Origin: Sycon ciliatum
Lineage: Eukaryota > Porifera > Calcarea > Leucosolenida > Sycettidae
DNA length: 64,000 nucleotides
Assembly: GCF_964019385.1 (NCBI RefSeq)
Contig: NC_088643.1
Coordinates: 49,761,900 to 49,825,899 of the forward strand
Reading direction: 5' to 3'
Shown: positions 45,194 through 55,494 of the stretch, piece by piece
How the letters are laid out: every line of letters begins with the position of its first letter
Position numbering within the stretch: the first letter of the stretch is position 1
Made by a program: the position numbers and the translations under genes
Notes under the pieces: model-generated
What the model was told of the DNA's origin: nothing
Seen by the model: only the letters and a program-made list of their open reading frames with translations
Database searches by the model: none

Positions 45194-45648
45194 GCCCACA
45201 CATGCTCTCTAGGCTGCAAAGTTCTGGAACAGAGCTCTCCTTCTCACCACCACCACCACCACCACCACCACCACCACCACCATCATTTCGTGCTTGGCGC
45301 CTAGTCGATGCATGGTTGGCGGTATCCGACATAGCAGGATGGTACATCAGGTAGCGCATGGCACATAGACAACGGTATAGATCGGATTGCGACGTACGTA
45401 TCGGCCCCGTTGGACTCATCAGGCAATCTTCTTCTTGGATGTCTTCATACGGAGATTGACTCAGGGGAATGAAGTTGAAGACACCAATGCAGCTGTACTT
45501 ATCGTCATGCGCTACCGGATGTACCAGCCTGCTATGTCGGATACCACCAACCATGCATCGACTAGGCGCGAGGTGCGGACTGATGGTGGTGGTGGTGAGA
45601 AGGAGAGCTCTGTGCCAGAACTTTGCAGCCTAGAGAGCGTGTATGGGC
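45194..45648. mobile_element. Foldback element with ACC/GGT runs
   Basis: Inverted arms of about 165 bp: GCCCACACATGCTCTCTAGG... on the left mirrors ...CCTAGAGAGCGTGTATGGGC on the right. Each arm contains a CAC or GTG triplet run (about 12 copies at 45245-45282, fewer on the right), followed by GCCTAGTCGATGCATGGTTG. A short segment, GTTGAAGACACCA(C/A)TGCAGC, also occurs as a direct repeat near 45154 and 45473. No coding capacity is seen. Confidence 0.7.
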
Positions 45649-45705
45649 AGGCGTGTATTTACAGCCATATTGCCAGGTGTGTCTTTACCACCATATTTTA
45701 AATCA

Positions 45706-45924
45706 ACTACTGTCGTGGACATGGAAATCCAGTCGATTGACCGGGGACGGCACCCTCACTGCGTACAGAACGTTGCAGGTAGTGTAATGTTGATCCGATG
45801 CGACCAGCGCGCTGCAGCGCATAAATGATATGAATGTGTGCATGGTATGCGCACTCACGGCTGCATGGCCAGCGACCTAGGGCCGCTAGAAGTGCGACCG
45901 GATTTCCATGTCCACGACAGTAGT
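45706..45924. mobile_element. Short MITE with ACTACTGTCGTGGACATGG ends
   Basis: About 219 bp with inverted ends of roughly 25 bp (ACTACTGTCGTGGACATGG, reading inward from both sides). No coding sequence. The family is not recognised. Confidence 0.75.
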
Positions 45925-45948
45925 ATGTACTCTTGGCAAGAATTGTAA

Positions 45949-46010
45949 AAGGTAGAGTCAAGGTATTAGGTACACATGCGGGCATGTGTACCTTGAGACT
46001 CTACCTTTTT
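45949..46010. repeat. Perfect-looking hairpin
   Basis: AAAAGGTAGAGTC...GGTACACATGC is followed by the reverse complement GCATGTGTACC...GACTCTACCTTTT, with a 2-4 nt loop. Such a stem of about 28 bp is too strong to be chance. It may be a tiny foldback remnant or a transcribed hairpin. Confidence 0.7.
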
Positions 46011-46559
46011 ATGCAGCACCATGCGCGTGGCACATGGCCAGCATGCTAGCATACGCGTACGCGCGTGTACATGTAATAATGCTACAACAAAATAGTGTTC
46101 TTATAAGGAAATACAAAGTACATGTACCAACATGCTGGTACTTTTCATGACTTGCACTTACCGGTGCACGTTTACAGATGTCTGCTGGGCATATTCGATA
46201 TCGTAGACATGATAGTCATCATGGTCATAGCCATAGGTGTTCCAACTACTGGTTATACTTGGCACCACTACACGGCAGACGGCAGTATTAGTCGGCCTTT
46301 TTCAGAATATGAATCCTCTTCCACTCTCAAGAAAACAAGCAAAGGAAGGCATCGATCGATCCTTTCGTTCAGCTGGAGCACAGACATGAAAAACGAGCTC
46401 CCAGTACAGTCCCTCTCGGATCTGCATGCTTCAATTGCTTGTTCCCAAAAATTCTGCCTACAAAATAATGAAAATATACAGTTGTGGCAAGTGAAATCCA
46501 ACACTTGGCATAACTGCCATAAGGGACTGCACCATGCAGTCTGCAGCCCTGCACACGTA

Positions 46560-49260
46560 CAGTTCATGTGTTACATACAACTTACTTGAGTTTTGCGAGG
46601 ACCACCAACTAGTGCTGTGCAACACCCTATTCAAACACCGCCTCCATCACAGAGCTACTTGGTTCGCGGATGGACTGACCCGATCCAACGGAGAACCGGT
46701 GAGGAACATGATACATCGATAGATTATGTGACAAGAGTGCTTATGGACTCTTGCTAGTAATCATCAGGAAAAGAAGCATTTGCTCAATAACAAATGCAAG
46801 GTCATATGGTGGGTTTGTGACGCGCTCGGATCACCGGCCAGTGATTGTCGATTTCCAGCTCTCCTTTCATACGGTTCGTGCTGGGAAGAAATCATCCGAG
46901 CCTTGCTTCATCAAGTACGAGTCCTCACCATCAACAGAAACTGCTGGCAGGTTTCGGGAACTGCTGCTGGACTCCGTACCATAATTCAAAGCCGCTGACA
47001 TGACATGCTCGAAAGCAGATTTGTAATTTTTTATTGTTTAAGGATTCCCCAAAGGCTTTCGCCTATCGAGCTCGGGGGTTTCCAAACTTTCCATAATACC
47101 AAATCTGTGAAAGAAGTGATGAGCAATAGGTACGTGAGCAAAGAAAGAGAAAAAGACATACAGGGCAGAGCTCTGCGCTTGAGCATATGATTGTAAGCTT
47201 GCAGAACTGGGATAATACATGTAAATGATGAAAAAGGTGCCAGAGATAAATGATGTGACGCTACCTATTCAACGGAATTCCACTGCAGTTAAACCAATGC
47301 AACATGGGGAGAGTTTGTGTCAACAGTCCACTCAGCAGCCAAACAGTCTTTTGGAATAAGACCATCTGGGCAGAAGGCAGTTAGAAGTACCAACCCTATT
47401 GTGGCCAAGCTTTCCAAGCAGCAGAAGGAATTGCACATACAAATTCAAGCTACAACAGACATCGATAAGCGGTCGTCTTTGCAAACTCAAAGATCGAAAC
47501 TTCTCCATGAAATGCGCTCCATCCTGCGGAAGGAAGGCGACTTCCTCTGGCAAAAGCGGGCAAAGGACTCCGATGCACTTATAGGCCTGACCCAAGGTCT
47601 TACTTCCAGGCAATTAACAACCTACGCAAACTGAGAGCGGGTGACAATACACCACCCATCCAACTGGCTGATGCTGATGGAAGGATCATCCCAGACATTG
47701 GTTGGAACCTCCAGAAATTTGGTGAATATTATTCATCAATTTTCTACGATTCCAGCATGCCGTGCAAACCGGTTCATCAGCCGGCGACTGGTGTCAGGGA
47801 TGATGAGCCTTTCTCAACAGAAGACGTTCGTGCAGTGATACAAAAGCAAAAAGTAGGCGGAGCAGTCGGTCAGGATGGAATTAGCAGTGAGGTGCTGCGT
47901 GCAGGTTCTGACATTCTAGCTGGTTGGCTGTCCTCATTTTTCAATGTCATTCGCCAATTACAGCACTGCCCAGCAGACCTGACTACTGGAATTATTGTGC
48001 CAATATACAAAAATGGCAAATCGAAAGGAGCCCCGAAGAGTTACAGACCAGTAATGCTATTGTCAGTGGTTCGGAAAGTCCTTACAATCATAATCACAAA
48101 GAGAATTAGCACCAATATTCAGCAGTTTGTGGATGAGTCACACTGAGCCGGTTTCAGACCAGGTCGCTCAACAGCTGATGGGGTGTTCTGTGTGCGGTCT
48201 CTGTGTGAGAGAGCTTTGCTCGGAAATTGGAACTATTCGGCAGCATTACTCGATTTCAGCGGTGCATTCGACACAGTGAACCGTGGCAAGGCGCTCGATC
48301 GAATGGCCGATTCGGGTGCACCCACCTCAATGATGAAATTGCTAGTCTCCGATACGACAGCTAGGGTGAAGATTGCTGGGCAGCTCAGTGCTCCCTTCTC
48401 GACCAATATCGGCGTGGTTCAGGGGGACCCCATGTCTCCGGCCATGTTCATTGTCTACGCAGAAGGTGCGATGAGGCAGGTGAGAGCAGCCTGCACCTCC
48501 CCTTCATGCCTGCCTACTCATTTCTCACAGTATGCAGATGACACCACAATACATGACACTGATCGTGATGCTGTGGTGGCCGCTGCAGCGAAATGTGAGC
48601 CAATTTTCGCCCAGGATGACCTGAGATTAAATCTAACAAAAGCTCAATTTGTAACTCCTTCCAAGGATGATGATGCATGGAGAAAGACGAAACTACTTGG
48701 AAGTCTCTTGGGATCTGGAAGTGACATCGAGAACCGTATCAATGCCGCTAACCGAGCGTTTGGCACTATACTCTATAGCCTGGAAGAGACACACTTTATT
48801 ATCTAGAATGCTTATGTTTACCACTCCTATCCTTCCGGTTCTACTATACAACTGTGGCCTGTGGACCTTGACAGCAGCACTCGGCAACAGGCTCGACACG
48901 TGGCATCGCCGCAAACTACGATCCATTCTCGGCGTAGTGTATCCCCAAAAAATATCGAATAAAAACTTATACAAGCTGTCCAACCAATTGGCTATCACCA
49001 GAACATGCAGGGAACGGCGCTTGTTATGGTTCGGCCATGTAATCAGAGAAGGCAGTGACTCGACATCCTACAAAGCTAAGACTTTCAATCGACACCAAAG
49101 ACATCAAGAAGCCCAGGGGACGCCCGTCACCAGATGGATCGACAACATCAAGAATGACTTAAAGACAATAAACGTTTCCATTGCCGAAGCAGAAGCTATT
49201 TCCCAAGATAGGGAAGCTTGGCTCGGCATTGTGAATCAATGTACTAACTTATCATGCTAA
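46560..49260 (+). pseudogene. Decayed RTE-like non-LTR retrotransposon
   Basis: Pieces in order on the + strand. The end of an AP-type endonuclease: 'LLEFCEDHQLVLCNTLFKHR' and 'ATWFADG' near 46600-46670, a frame change, 'IDYV' near 46720, then SDHRPVIVDFQLSF near 46840. A linker with 'LHEMRSILRKEGDFLWQKRA' (47317-47634). The reverse transcriptase from about 47640: 'VGGAVGQDGISSEVLRAG', 'YKNGKSKGAPKSYRPVMLLS', an in-frame TGA at 48144, 'AGFRPGRSTADG', LLDFSGAFDTV, 'GDPMSPAMF' and YADDTT. After a frame change near 48700-48800 come 'LPVLLYNCGLWTLT' and 'RRLLWFGHVIREG'. These motifs and their order fit RTE-type LINEs. Several frame breaks mean the copy is dead. Confidence 0.8.
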
Positions 49261-49496
49261 AAAATATCTGCGCTTACTTGAATATCCTTTTGGTAAATAA
49301 CATTCTGTACTTAATATTATATTCCTCATGCCTAGGCTCATGGTGGAATCGAGGTAATTTTTCCCTGCAATAACAGAATGAAGAAGGTGTGTATGTCATG
49401 TGTTTCTCGTTTTCTCTAACTCTTTTGCCGACAGATGCGTTAGCCCCATGGGTGATCTCACCCATGGGGTACCTCACCCATGGGGTACATGCGAGC

Positions 49497-49497
<1 letters not shown>

Positions 49498-49533
<36 letters not shown>
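49498..49533 (+). repeat. (TTA)n microsatellite
   Basis: About 12 TTA/ATT triplets immediately left of a foldback element. Similar ATT tracts occur at 50219-50236, 52910-52923, 53164-53184 and 63180-63205, where they mark element ends. Confidence 0.9.
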
Positions 49534-50186
49534 GTAGAAGAGAAAAGGACATATGGATACGAGTTAAGAGTAACTCTCCATCACTGTAACATGATACTAT
49601 ATACAGTCAGAAAGTGCAATAACTAGGCACAAAACTGACAGAGTACTGAAACATTCGACGTCCTGACACCTAGCTTCAACACATCTCCGTAGCGCTAACC
49701 GACAGCCTTCCAACTTGGAAGGTTCAAGGTTATGGAAAGACCAAAGAGGGGAAGGCAAGCGCAACGAAAACGAGCAAAAGCTACAGTGAGTCCCAACGGA
49801 ACAAAGAATGTCGATTGTTACTGGACGATGACGAGACCAGTACGATATTTGACAAAGCGGTCTAACTACAATTCGAAGCAGCAAAGCAGCACACCACCCA
49901 ACTTGGGTGGGTCATAAATATCAAAGATAAGTAAAGAAAGGGAAGCTTTGCGAAAACGAATTGTACAAGCCGAAAGCCAAACTCCTACAGTACTCCTCAT
50001 GCATGACATTGTGATGGACTAGTTGACTACAAAACAAGTGGTTTCACTAGGTGTCAGGACGTCGAATGTTTCAGTACTCTGTCAGTTTTGTGCCTAGTTA
50101 TTGCACTTTCTGACTGTATATAGTAGCATGTTACAGTGATGGAGAGTTACTCTTAACTCGTATCCATATGTCCTTTTCTCTTCTAC
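49534..50186. mobile_element. Foldback element, 653 bp
   Basis: Inverted arms of about 139 bp (49534-49672 and 50048-50186), starting GTAGAAGAGAAAAGGACATA and ending in its reverse complement, with small mismatches. The central part includes CTTCCAACTTGGAAGG, a palindrome that also occurs in the foldback family at 25538-25972 and 56052-56365. No transposase. Confidence 0.8.
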
Positions 50187-50535
50187 ATTTATTTATGGCT
50201 CAACATCCGAGTTTCAAATTATTATTATTATTATTACAAAAAATGTATTATCTACGCATGCATCTACGCAAGAGTCACCACCAGCCAATTAGGACATGTG
50301 TCAAAGTATTGAACGTTTTCGTTCCCTTCTTGTCAAAATACTACAGGGAATGATGGAAATAAGCTAAAAGACTACAACTATAAGGAAAAGAAGTTCAGAA
50401 ATATATCACTCCAATTATGTGTAGAAGTGACACGAAAAAATAGATGTGAAGAATCAAGAAAACAGCATGCAAATCCAATAAGTGACAAAAACGTAGTGAC
50501 AAGAAAAAGAGAGAAATATCAAGAGATCAAGGGAT

Positions 50536-51525
50536 CTATTTCGCACCTTCACGACGAACAGTGCCAAACAACTGCAAAGACAACACATTCTCCTTCTGAA
50601 CACAAAGCTCAGGGTCTAACTTACGTACATGTATGTACAAAGCTTCCAACACGGCAAGATGTAACAAAGACCTACCACGCGACAAAACAGAGAATACATC
50701 ATCGGAATACCACTCACGACAACTAGCACTGCCCGACAGGTGACACTTGATTGCCGAGGTACCGTTTCCCTGACCCGACGACTTGGCCGTTGTCACCTCC
50801 GATATTGCCGCTTGCGAATCTCTCCCATTACGCCCTGCGTCCCTGCAATTCCGATTGCCTCGGTCGAGATCAGTGTGCTGCTCCACGTCCAGTCTGTCCT
50901 GCTTCCGTGGTCTACCTCGTTTCTTCACATTAACCGTTGTTGTCACTTCCAGTATTGGTTCTTTTGATTCGTCATCAATTCGTCTCCTCAATTGGCTTCT
51001 GGTGACTCGTCCGGGGCTCAATTGTCCAGATGTCAGTTTCGGTGGTTTCCGTATCGGTCTCTTCTTCTTGTTGACTGTTGTTTGGGTTGGCTCCAGCCCT
51101 CCGCCCGACGAAAAGAAGGAGGCGTCGGCAAGCGTATCCACAGCGGACTTGGACAAGTCCACCTCAGACACAGACTGCACTGGACACTTCGGTGGACGAC
51201 CACGCCGAGGTCGAGAACCACGTGCAGCTACAGGGACAAGATTCAACGGTACATGTTGACGAATCCGTGCGCCCAGGTGCTGAAAGGTTCTACCTACGTA
51301 CCGATTTTCACAATTTCGGCACTGAAAGAAATAGATTAAATTACTTTTGCTTAGGGTAGGTAGAACGTCCTTCTTCACGCTGAACGCACGGGTCGTCCCA
51401 AAGATGACATACAATTTGACACACGGATAAGAGGAACAAACAATATTCCGCACCGTCTTTTCCAAGGTCGGTTTCTGGTTGATGAGTTTCATTAAAAGTG
51501 TCTTTGGATAGCCATTCTTTGTCAT
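50536..51525 (-). pseudogene. Penelope-like element family 2, C-terminal part, minus copy
   Basis: The frame starts in the palindrome spacer with 'NGYPKTLLMKLINQKP', a segment typical of the post-catalytic part of PLE reverse transcriptases. It then jumps directly to 'VRNIVCSSYPCVKLYVIF' and the GIY-YIG domain (FFQCRNCENRYVGRTFQHLG). Compared with the plus copy it lacks the LRLPWVG segment, about 80-90 bp, consistent with an internal deletion. The catalytic reverse-transcriptase core is absent. The rest of the protein is as described for the plus copy. Confidence 0.75.
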
Positions 51526-51561
51526 TATGGTTAAGAGTCGTTCTAGTTCCTCGTCCAGCAG

Positions 51562-52572
51562 TTGGAAAAGACGATCACTTTTGGACCAGAGAGATGCCCT
51601 GTGGTACTACGTTTGCCATGGGTTGGTGCCGGTTCTTCGCGCGTCGAGAAGGAGGTGCGGAATATTGTTTGTTCCTCTTATCCGTGTGTCAAATTGTATG
51701 TCATCTTTGGGACGACCCGTGCGTTCAGCGTGAAGAAGGACGTTCTACCTACCCTAAGCAAAAGTAATTTAATCTATTTCTTTCAGTGCCGAAATTGTGA
51801 AAATCGGTACGTAGGTAGAACCTTTCAGCACCTGGGCGCACGGATTCGTCAACATGTACCGTTGAATCTTGTCCCTGTAGCTGCACGTGGTTCTCGACCT
51901 CGGCGTGGTCGTCCACCGAAGTGTCCAGTGCAGTCTGTGTCTGAGGTGGACTTGTCCAAGTCCGCTGTGGATACGCTTGCCGACGCCTCCTTCTTTTCGT
52001 CGGGCGGAGGGCTGGAGCCAACCCAAACAACAGTCAACAAGAAGAAGAGACCGATACGGAAACCACCGAAACTGACATCTGGACAATTGAGCCCCGGACG
52101 AGTCACCAGAAGCCAATTGAGGAGACGAATTGATGACGAATCAAAAGAACCAATACTGGAAGTGACAACAACGGTTAATGTGAAGAAACGAGGTAGACCA
52201 CGGAAGCAGGACAGACTGGACGTGGAGCAGCACACTGATCTCGACCGAGGCAATCGGAATTGCAGGGACGCAGGGCGTAATGGGAGAGATTCGCAAGCGG
52301 CAATATCGGAGGTGACAACGGCCAAGTCGTCGGGTCAGGGAAACGGTACCTCGGCAATCAAGTGTCACCTGTCGGGCAGTGCTAGTTGTCGTGAGTGGTA
52401 TTCCGATGATGTATTCTCTGTTTTGTCGCGTGGTAGGTCTTTGTTACATCTTGCCGTGTTGGAAGCTTTGTACATACATGTACGTAAGTTAGACCCTGAG
52501 CTTTGTGTTCAGAAGGAGAATGTGTTGTCTTTGCAGTTGTTTGGCACTGTTCGTCGTGAAGGTGCGAAATAG
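51562..52572 (+). pseudogene. Penelope-like element family 2, GIY-YIG part with AT-hook insertion, plus copy
   Basis: The 336-residue frame begins in the spacer, so its Met is not a true start. It has 'VVLRLPWVGAGSSRVEKEVR' (residues 13-32, a conserved PLE reverse-transcriptase C-terminal stretch) and then 'LIYFFQCRNCENRYVGRTFQ' with 'LGARIRQH' (about 70-98), the first half of a GIY-YIG nuclease. Next comes a region of about 165 residues with AT-hook-like motifs (RRGRPPK at 113-119, KKRGRPRK at 208-215). After it the second half of the nuclease resumes: SAIKCHLSGSASC, 'FSVLSRGRS' and the late Glu in 'EALYIHVRKLDPELC'. The reverse-transcriptase core is missing, so the copy is truncated. Confidence 0.75.
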
Positions 52573-53042
52573 ATCCCTTGATCTCTTGATATTTCTCTCT
52601 TTTTCTTGTCACTACGTTTTTGTCACTTATTGGATTTGCATGCTGTTTTCTTGATTCTTCACATCTATTTTTTCGTGTCACTTCTACACATAATTGGAGT
52701 GATATATTTCTGAACTTCTTTTCCTTATAGTTGTAGTCTTTTAGCTTATTTCCATCATTCCCTGTAGTATTTTGACAAGAAGGGAACGAAAACGTTCAAT
52801 ACTTTGACACATGTCCTAATTGGCTGGTGGTGACTCTTGCGTAGATGCATGCGTAGATAATACATTTTTTGTAATATTTTCTGCCTCCGCGATCCGTCCT
52901 ACTTTCAAATTATTATTATTATTCATCGTATTATTGAAGTGTGTGGGTACAGTGAGGCCTGCGTCCCACCCGCCTGTGTGGATTCACAGGAAGTGTGAGT
53001 TACGAAGCCTGAAGAAAATGTTGAACAGTAGGGAGGTTCTGC

Positions 53043-53788
53043 TATCTCTTAATTTGCTAAATCCTATATACAGGATTTTGGTCATATTTTTCAACTCAAA
53101 ATGGGTGTGGCATGAGAATAGCAAAAAGTATGTGACCAATTCTTCCTTGCTAGGTCTCAGTAGATATTATTATTATTATTATTTAAATTTTGAATAGGGC
53201 AATCCCCACAGGCCTAAGATATCGAGAGTTGAATAAGATAATTTTTTCAAACACTAACATCTCAGGCTCATCTCCTTGCCCAATATTACTAGCAGTAGTA
53301 GTAGTAGTAGAATTTATTATTTTGATAGGGAAGGCCCTACAGACGTTGCCGTCTTGTTACAGGGAACCCTAAGTGCTAAGGCCTGTGCCCTATTTTTCGA
53401 ATCCATGTATAGGATTTGAGATTTTATTGGACCTTGTTTTATCCTTAAAACTGGTAGTTTCGTGACGGCATGTGCGATATGTCGTCAAGAAACCACCCCG
53501 TGCCACACCTGCAATGTTCTTCTGCACATTCACTGCTTCAGTCCTTTCCATGACAGCAGCTGAAAAATTATGCTCAAATTTCCAATTATTGCTGAAAATG
53601 GGTATTCATCAGAAATATTATCGCCCTATGAATCTAAAATGTAAACATTCATGCCTCAAACATATTTACAACTTCCATGAAAACCATTATGCCGTTATTA
53701 TTGGTCGTGATGACCAATAACAACGGCATAAAAGGCACACATTTTCAAATCCTATATATAGGATTTTTGGCCAGCAAATTAAGAGATA
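53043..53788. mobile_element. MITE-like element with TATCTCTTAATTTGCT ends
   Basis: Inverted ends TATCTCTTAATTTGCT at 53043 and 53788, each followed by an AAATCCTATATA-AGGATTT palindrome. The interior has been invaded: a LINE 3' tail at 53163-53212 and a perfect-looking hairpin at about 53690-53730 (GCCGTTATTATTGGTC / GACCAATAACAACGGC). No transposase. Confidence 0.7.
53163..53212 (-). mobile_element. 3' tail of the CR1-like LINE family, minus strand
   Basis: The reverse complement of this segment (CTTAGGCCTGTGGGGATTGC followed by CCTATTCAAAATTTAAATAAT and an AAT run) matches the 3' end of the LINE at 63148-63200. It is a very short 5'-truncated second copy, which shows that the family's 3' end is this motif plus an (AAT)n tail. 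Beyond about 50 bp the match stops. Confidence 0.8.
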
Positions 53789-54135
53789 CGTGAAACGTAG
53801 AGAAATCACGTAGAGAGCAGGTGTCTGGGTTAGAGTCTACGGCTTCGCGTGTTTTGGCTCCAGATTTCTACGCGGAGATGGGGTTCTCTACGTTATGGTA
53901 CACGCAGAGAAAATGCGTACGGATTTGCTGGGTATCGATCAACTGCATGCAGAAAACTGCCAAATATGGAAGGGGAAATTCCCAGTACACATTCCACGTG
54001 ACTTCTCTAGGTGAAACGTAGAGCAGAACAGCATTTCTTTACGTTACGGGAACGCGAAGAAAGTTCGCGTGATTCTTTGCGTCGCGTTCCCAAAACGTAG
54101 AGCAGAACCTCCCTAGTCTCTGCTGGGATGACGAC

Positions 54136-54208
54136 TATACCATAGCTCAGTGGTTAGAGCATCGCTAGCTACAAGCGAGGGTCCCTGGTTCGAGTCCGGC
54201 CTGGTGGT
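54136..54208 (+). tRNA. tRNA-like sequence (pseudo-tRNA or SINE head)
   Basis: An A box TAGCTCAGTGG and a B box GGTTCGAGTCC are spaced as in a tRNA. The anticodon stem TCGCT/AGCGA pairs perfectly around a 7-nt loop AGCTACA. Against a functional tRNA, loop position 33 is G instead of U, and the outer acceptor pairs and one T-stem pair do not match. The internal RNA polymerase III promoter looks intact, so this may be the head of a SINE or a pseudogene. I cannot assign an amino acid. Confidence 0.4.
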
Positions 54209-54300
54209 GACAGTCAATTTTTTCTTCAGACTTTTCCCGTTTGGTTTGTCTCTAGCTCTTTCCCTCAAACTAGTGAAGATTATTGTTAAATTTTAATATT

Positions 54301-54638
54301 AGGCCATGGTAAAAATTATCTTTGATTCTCAAGTACGCGCGCACCGATTTTTGGCGGCGCACCGACGATTTTTTTTATTTCTATGCATGCATATGCGTGC
54401 ATGAAAACGGTCAATGCGAAAGGCATGAATCCGGGAGTAGTAAAATACCAGTATTTTTCTACTCCCTGGCCTGAATAATAAAATAATTATAAATTAATTA
54501 TGAACCTGTGACGTACACATGTGTGACCCTATCTTTGGAAATAAAAAAATTGTGGGAATTAAAATAAAAAATCGCTCGCTCGCACCGATTTTCACAGGCT
54601 CATGACCTGAGAATCAACTTTATTTTTTACCATGGCCT
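54301..54638. mobile_element. MITE with AGGCCATGGTAAAAA ends
   Basis: A 338-bp element with inverted ends of about 30 bp (AGGCCATGGTAAAAATTATC on the left; AGGCCATGGTAAAAAATAAA reversed from the right). 'GCGCACCGATTTT' motifs inside are also partly inverted. Non-coding; family unknown. Confidence 0.75.
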
Positions 54639-55032
54639 TATACAACTTTATCATGACACAACTCGTACTCATGTACTCATCACAGTCAAGGTTCAAGAGG
54701 TGCTGGCACAGGGCAAAAATGAATGGGGATTGGATACCACCATGCATGTACCAATACTCCTTATGTGTACCATATTTGTGAACTGTGTGTATCTACGCTG
54801 TGACCTTTCGATCTGTTTGGGCATGGGATGCATACGGCTCTAGACTATAGTACAAATTAGGTGCAGTGCATTACATCATTGGTGTCCATTTGTGGCGCTG
54901 CCCCCTTTGGCAAATGTCGGATTTCACTTGCCACAACTGTAGATGATCTATGATGTACGAGCGAGAGCTCCGAGTCGCCAGGACTCTGAGTCTAGGAGCC
55001 AAGTCAGGAAAAGTCCAAGGATTAAGGAGTTA
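54639..55032. other. Stretch without recognisable content
   Basis: I see no gene, transposon end or repeat here. Confidence 0.5.
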
Positions 55033-55494
55033 GTGTGACACCTTGTCCAGGAAAGATTTTTTGACGGATTTGGAATGGCATAACAACCAGTAACTGATCC
55101 CTGAAAACCAGAATGTACCAAAGTTGTCCGTTCAAGAGTTATGGCCTATTTACTAAAATTGCCATGGTTACCATAGCAACGTACATGTAAATTGCCTCTT
55201 TTTAGCTCAAAAGACATGCAATATGGGTCAAATAGATAATGAATGGCTGTCGGAGTCATAAGTGAAGATAAAAGTTCCCAAAACTGCCTTCAAAATATTA
55301 TAAATGTCATCAAAAGTGAATTATTTAATACTGGTGTGGTTTGTATAATATTATGCACAATGTACATTGTACATGTATTTGATATCATTATTACATTGTA
55401 TGTAGAGGTAGCATCACAGTAACTTATCAGTGGGAAATTGCTGTGTGGTCACCAGGAGCAGCGCTTGACACTGGCACACTGAAGAACGAAATTA

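Larger units (their letters stand above)
50232..52902. mobile_element. Inverted dimer of Penelope-like element family 2
   Basis: Arms 50232-51454 and 51654-52876 (1,223 bp each) are inverted copies with a constant coordinate sum (103108) and identical long translations. The spacer is 199 bp. The unit is bounded by a direct repeat of about 21 bp beginning TTTCAAATTATTATT (50212 and 52903). The left arm abuts its repeat, while 26 extra bases follow the right arm. This is the same layout as family 1 at 41815-45138, although the proteins are different. Because the direct repeat is largely ATT microsatellite, its status as a target duplication is less certain than for family 1. Confidence 0.75.

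Noticed and set aside
45245-45282. His-rich coding run
   Set aside because: It is a (CAC)n microsatellite within a foldback arm, not a His-rich protein.
50740-51359. Plus-strand frames of 75-158 residues opposite the family-2 PLE, mirrored at 51749-52368
   Set aside because: Antisense shadows of the GIY-YIG frame with no domain of their own.
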